DNA from: Acidobacteriaceae bacterium
GTDB lineage: Bacteria > Acidobacteriota > Terriglobia > Terriglobales > Acidobacteriaceae
Reading direction: 5' to 3'
NCBI GenBank assembly: GCA_030041045.1
Contig: JASHOQ010000026.1
Coordinates: forward strand, 1 to 64,000
DNA: 64,000 nt
The translations under genes and the position numbers were made by a program. The notes below the pieces were generated by a model. It saw only the letters and a list, made by a program, of their open reading frames with translations, ran no database searches and was not told where the DNA came from. Each line of letters opens with the position of its first letter. The first letter of the stretch is position 1. Below, piece after piece: positions 59,447-64,000 of the stretch.

Positions 59447-60790
59447 TCACTTCCCGGGATCCACCAGCGCCCCGTACACCACCGCGTGGCTGCGGTAAAG
59501 CAGGCCGTGATTGTCGGGGCTGGTGCGCCGCTGGATCATGGCCACGAAGACAATGTCATTCGTCGGATCGACCCAGAACCACGTCCCCGCCGCGCCGTCC
59601 CAGAAGAACGTGCCTCTGCCATCCGGCAGGCTCGCCTCCGCCGGATCGTAGACCACGGCGCAGTCGTACCCGTATCCGAACCCGGGCCGCATCATGTGCA
59701 TCCCGATGCCCCACTCGCCCGTCAGCAGCGATGCGGGCAGATGATTCGAGGTCATCAGCTTCACCGTCTCCGGTGAGAGAATGCGCACGCCGCCCAGCTC
59801 GCCGCCGTTGGCCAGCATCTGCGCAAAGCGGTAGTAATCCTCCGCCGTCGCAACCAGCCCGCCGCCGCCCGAGGGCGCCGTGGGTTGCGCGGTGTAATCG
59901 TCGGGCATGCCGTTGGCCATGTTCTCTTCCACCAGCTTGCCCGTTTTCGCGTCGTAATGGTAGCCCGGCGAGAAGCGCCTGCGCTTGCCGGCGGGAACAT
60001 AGAAGCCCGCGTCCTTCATCCCCAGCGGAGCAAAGATGTGGTCGTGCATGAAGTCCGGCAGCGACTGCCCCGAGAGCTTCTCCACGATGTACCCCTGCAC
60101 ATCCATTGACAGGCTGTACTGCCACTGCCTGCCCGGCTGGTAGATGAGCGGAATCTGCGCCAGCCGGTCGATCATCTCCTCAAGGGTTTTTCCGTCGCGC
60201 ACCTTCAGCTCGGCGTACATCTTTTCCGCGGGCGTGTTGCCGTTCCCGTACGTGAACCCCGCGGTGTGCGTCATCAGCTCGTTCATGGTCGGCGTCTGCT
60301 CGGGATCCGACACCAGCATCTTGCCCTTCGCATCCACGCCGTCGTAGACCTTCAGGTGCGCGAACTCGGGAATGTACTTCGCGATCGGATCCATGGGCAG
60401 CCACTTGCCCTGCTCGTAGAGAATCATCATGGCCACGCCGGTCACCGGCTTGGTCATGGAGTAGTCGCGGAAGATGGTGTCCCGGGTCATGGCCGTGCCC
60501 GCGGCCAGGTCTTTTTCGCCATACACGCGATACTCCACGATCTTGCCGTGCCGGGCCAGGATGGTCACCGCGCCGGCAAGCTGCTTCTGGTCGATCTCGC
60601 CCTGGATGAGTGCGTGCAGCCGCTCCAGGCGCTCGGAAGAAAACCCCACGCTCTCCGGCTTTACCGGCGTCATGTTGAGAACCGGCGCCGGCAACGCCGT
60701 CTTCGCTTCCTGCGCGCTCACCGCGCCCGCGCCCAGCAGCAATGCAATCCCTGTCAGCATCCGCAATCCGGCTCCGGCCATCCCACGCAT
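59447..60790 (-). CDS. Exported serine hydrolase, beta-lactamase class C/EstB-like
   Basis: 447 residues from ATG 60790, with AAGGAG eight bases upstream (the frame opens at 61141 and ATG 60826 is also possible). Signal peptide MRGMAGAGLRMLTGIALLLG, ...AVSAQ. The nucleophile motif SxxK reads RDYSMTKPVTGVAM; the class C tyrosine motif region is WQYSLSMDVQGYIV, and the third motif region is HMMRPGFGYGYDCAV. It may be an esterase, peptidase or lactamase; the substrate is not known. It is divergent from mnmE. Confidence 0.9.
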   Translation of the reverse strand: MRGMAGAGLRMLTGIALLLGAGAVSAQEAKTALPAPVLNMTPVKPESVGFSSERLERLHALIQGEIDQKQLAGAVTILARHGKIVEYRVYGEKDLAAGTAMTRDTIFRDYSMTKPVTGVAMMILYEQGKWLPMDPIAKYIPEFAHLKVYDGVDAKGKMLVSDPEQTPTMNELMTHTAGFTYGNGNTPAEKMYAELKVRDGKTLEEMIDRLAQIPLIYQPGRQWQYSLSMDVQGYIVEKLSGQSLPDFMHDHIFAPLGMKDAGFYVPAGKRRRFSPGYHYDAKTGKLVEENMANGMPDDYTAQPTAPSGGGGLVATAEDYYRFAQMLANGGELGGVRILSPETVKLMTSNHLPASLLTGEWGIGMHMMRPGFGYGYDCAVVYDPAEASLPDGRGTFFWDGAAGTWFWVDPTNDIVFVAMIQRRTSPDNHGLLYRSHAVVYGALVDPGK

Positions 60791-60964
60791 GCCCATCGCT
60801 CCTTCGTGTCTGTAGCGGATTCGCATTTCGCCGCCCTTTATATCAGGTCCATCCTTGGGCAGCAAAGCAGGCGAACCTGCGAACGTCCGCGACAGCGGAC
60901 GCAAACTCGCCGGCTCGCCAACTCGATTCCTCGTCGAACTGTTCCCTACAATGGTTTTGTCCGC

Positions 60965-62587
60965 ATGGGCACACCTGAACCCATTCCGCAGGCGGGAGCA
61001 AAGCCGCCGACCGACACCATCGCCGCCGTCTCCACGCCTCCCGGCCGCGGCGGCATCGGCATCGTGCGCCTGAGCGGTCCACTGGCCGCATCCATCGCTG
61101 AGCAACTGGTCCGCCTGCGCCAGCCGCTCGAGCACGCCCACGCCCGCCTGGCCGACGTGATGGATTGGGCCGCGGAAGCGGAGGGAGATGCCTTAAGGGC
61201 GGACAATGCCTTTCACGATGAGGCACAAATCTCAGGCATCCGTATCGACGAAGCCCTCGTCACCTTCTTCGCCGCTCCGCGCTCGTATACGTCCGAAGAT
61301 CTGGTTGAAATTGCAGCTCACGGCTCGCCCGTCGTCCTCGAGCTGCTTCTGCGCCGCGCCATCGGCTTCGGCGCGCGCCTCGCCGAGCCCGGTGAGTTCA
61401 CCCAGCGCGCGTTTCTTTCCGGCCGTCTCGACCTCACCCAGGCTGAAGCCGTCCGCGATCTCATCGATGCGCAGACCCTCACCCAGGCGCGCCAGGCCGC
61501 CAGCCAGATGGGCGGCGCGCTCAGCCGCCGCGTAGCACCCGCGAAACAATCCCTCGTCGAGCTCATCGCCCTGCTCGAGGCCGGCATCGACTTCGCCGAA
61601 GATGACGTGGACGTCACACCGCAAAATGAAATCGCGCGCCGCCTCGACGCGCTCACGCCCGCGCTCGCCGCGCTCGAGAGCTCTTTCGCCCGCGGCCGCC
61701 TGGTGCACGACGGCCTCACCCTCGCCATCGTCGGCCGCCCCAACGCCGGCAAGAGCTCGCTCTTCAATCGGCTGGTGGAGCGCGACCGCGCCATCGTCAC
61801 CGCCACGCCCGGCACCACACGCGATCTGGTCACCGAGCGCATCGCCCTCGACGGCATACCTCTCGAGCTGGTCGACACCGCCGGCCTGCGCGATGCCGCC
61901 CAGGGACTTGTCGAAGAAGCCGAACAGCTCGGCGTCGCGCGCAGCCGTGAAGCTCTCGCCGACGCCGCGCTCGTGCTCATCGTTCTCGACGCCACGCAAC
62001 CCCTCAATGAAGAAGAGCGCCGTCTCTTTGCCGCAGTGGAAGGCCGTCCCGCGCTCATCGCCATCAACAAATGCGACCTTGTCCCGGCAGATCGTTGCCC
62101 CACAGACGAGGATTCTGCAGGCATGGGCTCGGCAAGTCCGGGCACGGTAGGTCCGGGCTTAAGCCCGGACAACACGCCGTCCTTTTTGAAAGGTACGGGC
62201 TTTAGCCCGTACATCAACTCCGCCAATAAAACCGAAGGGGCTTCAGCCCCTGAAGAATACCGGCTCAGCCGCGAGATTCCCGCAATCTCCACCTCCGCCC
62301 TTACTGGCGAAGGTATTGCTGCCCTGCGCGAGCGCATTCTTTCGCTGGCCACCGGAGGTGCCGCGGCCGAACCCGGCATGCTCACCAATCTTCGCCAGCA
62401 CCAGGCCGTCGCCACCGCGCTGGCCGCGCTCAAAGACGCCGCCCACGCTAACGCGATTCGCATCCCCCACGAGATGATCCTGCTCGACCTTTACCGCGCG
62501 CTCTGGGCCCTCGACTCTCTCACCGGGCAGACTACTCCCGACGACATCCTCAACCTGATCTTCTCCACCTTCTGCATCGGAAAATAA
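60965..62587 (+). CDS. mnmE: tRNA modification GTPase MnmE
   Basis: 540 residues from ATG 60965 (the open frame starts at 60266); the family norm is about 450. Domains: N-terminal tetrahydrofolate-binding domain (IAAVSTPPGRGGIGIVRLSG), helical domain with QASQMGGALSRRVAPAKQSL, and G domain: G1 GRPNAGKSSLFNRL, TPGTTRDLVTERIALDGIPL, G3 DTAGLRD, G4 NKCDL, and the C-terminal FCIGK with the essential cysteine. Between NKCDL and the G5 loop STSALTGEG an extra 60 residues or so are encoded by palindromic DNA. MnmE with MnmG modifies tRNA wobble uridine 34; mnmG is not in the window. Confidence 0.94.
   Translation: MGTPEPIPQAGAKPPTDTIAAVSTPPGRGGIGIVRLSGPLAASIAEQLVRLRQPLEHAHARLADVMDWAAEAEGDALRADNAFHDEAQISGIRIDEALVTFFAAPRSYTSEDLVEIAAHGSPVVLELLLRRAIGFGARLAEPGEFTQRAFLSGRLDLTQAEAVRDLIDAQTLTQARQAASQMGGALSRRVAPAKQSLVELIALLEAGIDFAEDDVDVTPQNEIARRLDALTPALAALESSFARGRLVHDGLTLAIVGRPNAGKSSLFNRLVERDRAIVTATPGTTRDLVTERIALDGIPLELVDTAGLRDAAQGLVEEAEQLGVARSREALADAALVLIVLDATQPLNEEERRLFAAVEGRPALIAINKCDLVPADRCPTDEDSAGMGSASPGTVGPGLSPDNTPSFLKGTGFSPYINSANKTEGASAPEEYRLSREIPAISTSALTGEGIAALRERILSLATGGAAAEPGMLTNLRQHQAVATALAALKDAAHANAIRIPHEMILLDLYRALWALDSLTGQTTPDDILNLIFSTFCIGK
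62151..62251. repeat. Three palindromes inserted in frame within mnmE
   Basis: GTCCGGGCTT / AAGCCCGGAC (62151-62170, perfect), GTACGGGCT-TT-AGCCCGTAC (62193-62212) and AGGGGCT-TC-AGCCCCT (62236-62251). All three look like the intergenic palindromes of this chromosome, but they are within the coding sequence of the G domain and keep the frame open. Confidence 0.85.
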
Positions 62588-62604
62588 CTCGGCCCACGCC
62601 CCGG

Positions 62605-63885
62605 CTACTGCGGCTGCTGCTGGGCCTGCATGGCCTTGACCAGGCCTTCGCGGGCGGCGGCGTTGTTCGGGTCGCAGGCCAGCACCTCGCGGTAGATGCG
62701 AATGGCGTTCGCGTAGTCGCCGCTCCCGCGCTTCTGCTCAGCGAGGCCCACATAGCGCGATGCATCCGCGCCCAGGGTGCAATCGGCGCTTGGCGCTGCA
62801 GGAGCCTTAGCCTCCTGCGCCTCCGGAGTGGGAATCGGCTTGGCCGCAGAGGGCTTTGCGGCATGTGGCTTGGCGGCTGCTTGCGAAACGGGTACCGCTG
62901 CCGCCGGAGGCGCCGGAGCCGGTGCCGCGGGTCCGGCCATCGGCGCGGCGTTGACTGCCGGCGCCGAAGTCGCGTTCTGCGCCGGGTTCGCTGCCGGCTT
63001 CTGCGCAAAATGAATGCCAATCGCCGCGAGCACAATCACAGCCGCGAGCCCCGCCCCGCCAAATGTGTACGCGCGCGGCAAACCGCGCTTCGCTTCCGGT
63101 CGCTCTTCCTTTGCCGCAGGGATCGCCGGCGCCTCAAATGCCTTCGTCGTCGTGGCCGCCTCGCTCGCCGCGCCGTTCTTTTCCTTCGCCGCCTGCGCCA
63201 TCGGCAGAGCCGCCAGCGTCAGTTGCGGCTCCGATTGCAACAGGTCCAGCTTTTCTTCGCCCGTCCACAGATACTCGTAAACCCCAAACCGCGCCGGAAA
63301 GGAACGCAGCGGCAATCCTTTGAGCGCCGCCACCTGCTGGCACAGGTCGTGCGTCAGCAGAATCTGTGCCGGCTTGGAGAGCTTGAGCAGCGTGACCAAA
63401 TCGTGTGGAGGGTCGTGCGGAGGCTCCTGGCCCTGGCTGGATGAGTCCGGACCCGCCGGCTCCTTTGCTTCCGCGCCGCCCGCCCGTTCGCCTCCGCGCG
63501 CATCGATGGCAATAGAAACCGCAACCGGCCCGCTTCCGTGCCGGGCGCGGAACCCCTCCAAGCCCAGTTGCACCTGTCGCGAAACCACCAGAGCGTCGGC
63601 CGGCCGATTGAGCCGCGAGACATACAGATATTCGCGCGAGGAAACAAACACCCCCCGCTTCGACGCCACCGCATCTTCAATCAGCGCCAGCACTCCGGGA
63701 TGATGGCCGAGCGGATTCCCGGGCGAATTCGCCGGCCCGTTGTCGCCCGTCTCCGCACTGCGGCCGTTTGCTCCCCAGAAGCGGAGAACCATCTCGATTT
63801 TTCCCTGCGCCGGCTCCTGCGCCATTTTGTCCGCGAGCGTCTCCGCCGAAGCCCCGGAGAGCGTGCTGGAGGGCGATGGATCCAT
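62605..63885 (-). CDS. Membrane protein with degenerate cyclase-like N-terminus and C-terminal TPR
   Basis: 426 residues from ATG 63885, preceded by GAGGAACC. The N-terminal 200 residues (ASKRGVFVSSREYLYVSRLN, GPVAVSIAIDARGG, PAQILLTHDLCQQVAALKG, FGVYEYLWTGEEKLDLL) resemble a class III nucleotidyl cyclase domain, but the catalytic metal-binding pattern is not clear. One membrane helix follows (GGAGLAAVIVLAAIGIHFA), then an alanine/proline-rich linker, and a TPR pair near the end (SRYVGLAEQKRGSGDYANAI, RIYREVLACDPNNAAAREGL). A signalling or scaffold role is inferred. It converges with mnmE (17-base gap). The 115 bases after its start to the window edge hold nothing I can support. Confidence 0.7.
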   Translation of the reverse strand: MDPSPSSTLSGASAETLADKMAQEPAQGKIEMVLRFWGANGRSAETGDNGPANSPGNPLGHHPGVLALIEDAVASKRGVFVSSREYLYVSRLNRPADALVVSRQVQLGLEGFRARHGSGPVAVSIAIDARGGERAGGAEAKEPAGPDSSSQGQEPPHDPPHDLVTLLKLSKPAQILLTHDLCQQVAALKGLPLRSFPARFGVYEYLWTGEEKLDLLQSEPQLTLAALPMAQAAKEKNGAASEAATTTKAFEAPAIPAAKEERPEAKRGLPRAYTFGGAGLAAVIVLAAIGIHFAQKPAANPAQNATSAPAVNAAPMAGPAAPAPAPPAAAVPVSQAAAKPHAAKPSAAKPIPTPEAQEAKAPAAPSADCTLGADASRYVGLAEQKRGSGDYANAIRIYREVLACDPNNAAAREGLVKAMQAQQQPQ

Positions 63886-64000
63886 GGTTCCTCGGCGAAT
63901 CCTCGAGCGATCCAAGGAGCGTTTGAGGAAATGCTGCAGCCTAAGGCCAAAGCCCTTAAGCCGGCGCAAGCAGCAAAGGCCTTGCACTCTGACCTCGGCT

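Overview
The window is about 64 kb of GC-rich chromosome, most likely from an acidobacterium of the Terriglobia/Acidobacteriaceae type. This is inferred from gene content: a large Oar-like TonB receptor with an N-terminal carboxypeptidase-regulatory domain, paired CRTAC1 (VCBS + ASPIC/UnbV) proteins, a membrane-anchored winged-helix protein of the 'FLQYVVDQ...LKERLIGVELF' type, very long Ig-like surface proteins and many palindromic intergenic repeats. I see no rRNA, CRISPR array, prophage or complete insertion sequence. There is one tRNA, an initiator tRNA-Met.

Layout. 1-12.9 kb: 3' part of hslU, an orphan HicB-like gene, a MarR regulator divergent from a small TonB receptor, a VOC protein, a carboxypeptidase-regulatory-domain protein, a ParD/RelE toxin-antitoxin pair with a palindromic operator candidate, glpK, a stand-alone UBP zinc finger, two VOC/PhnB-like proteins around an HxlR regulator with a perfect 15-bp palindrome, and an M48-like protein that has lost HExxH. 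12.9-15.1 kb: DUF503, an MFS transporter and tRNA-fMet. 15.2-32 kb: a glycan-utilisation-like block on the minus strand (GH3, GH92, pectate-lyase-like protein, Oar-like TonB receptor, CRTAC1, TPR, CRTAC1) with a divergent membrane-anchored winged-helix protein at its upstream end. 32.5-40.8 kb: a small beta-barrel protein and a 2,543-residue secreted multidomain protein. 41.4-50 kb: a YVTN propeller protein, a DoxX-lipB-E2 operon, a Kbl/AONS-type enzyme and a membrane-anchored patatin. 50-64 kb: ruvA, a racemase-fold protein without its catalytic cysteines, a trxC-type thioredoxin, a methyltransferase, DUF2461, an HU-like protein, DUF4260, an isoprenylcysteine-type methyltransferase, an M20 amidohydrolase and a remnant of its 3' end, two tiny genes, a class-C serine hydrolase, mnmE with an in-frame palindromic insertion, and a TPR protein with a degenerate cyclase-like N-terminus.

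How the parts work together. The 15-32 kb block looks like a polysaccharide-use locus without SusD: the TonB receptor would import oligosaccharides, the three proteins with twin-arginine-type signals (two CRTAC1 and the pectate-lyase-like one) would bind or process glycan outside the cytoplasm, and GH92 and GH3 would trim mannosides and glucosides. In the lipoate operon, LipB supplies octanoyl groups for the lipoyl domains of the neighbouring E2. The strongest structural oddities are the palindromes inside mnmE, a family of hairpins with conserved outer arms and co-varying inner stems, and several enzyme homologues that lack catalytic residues.
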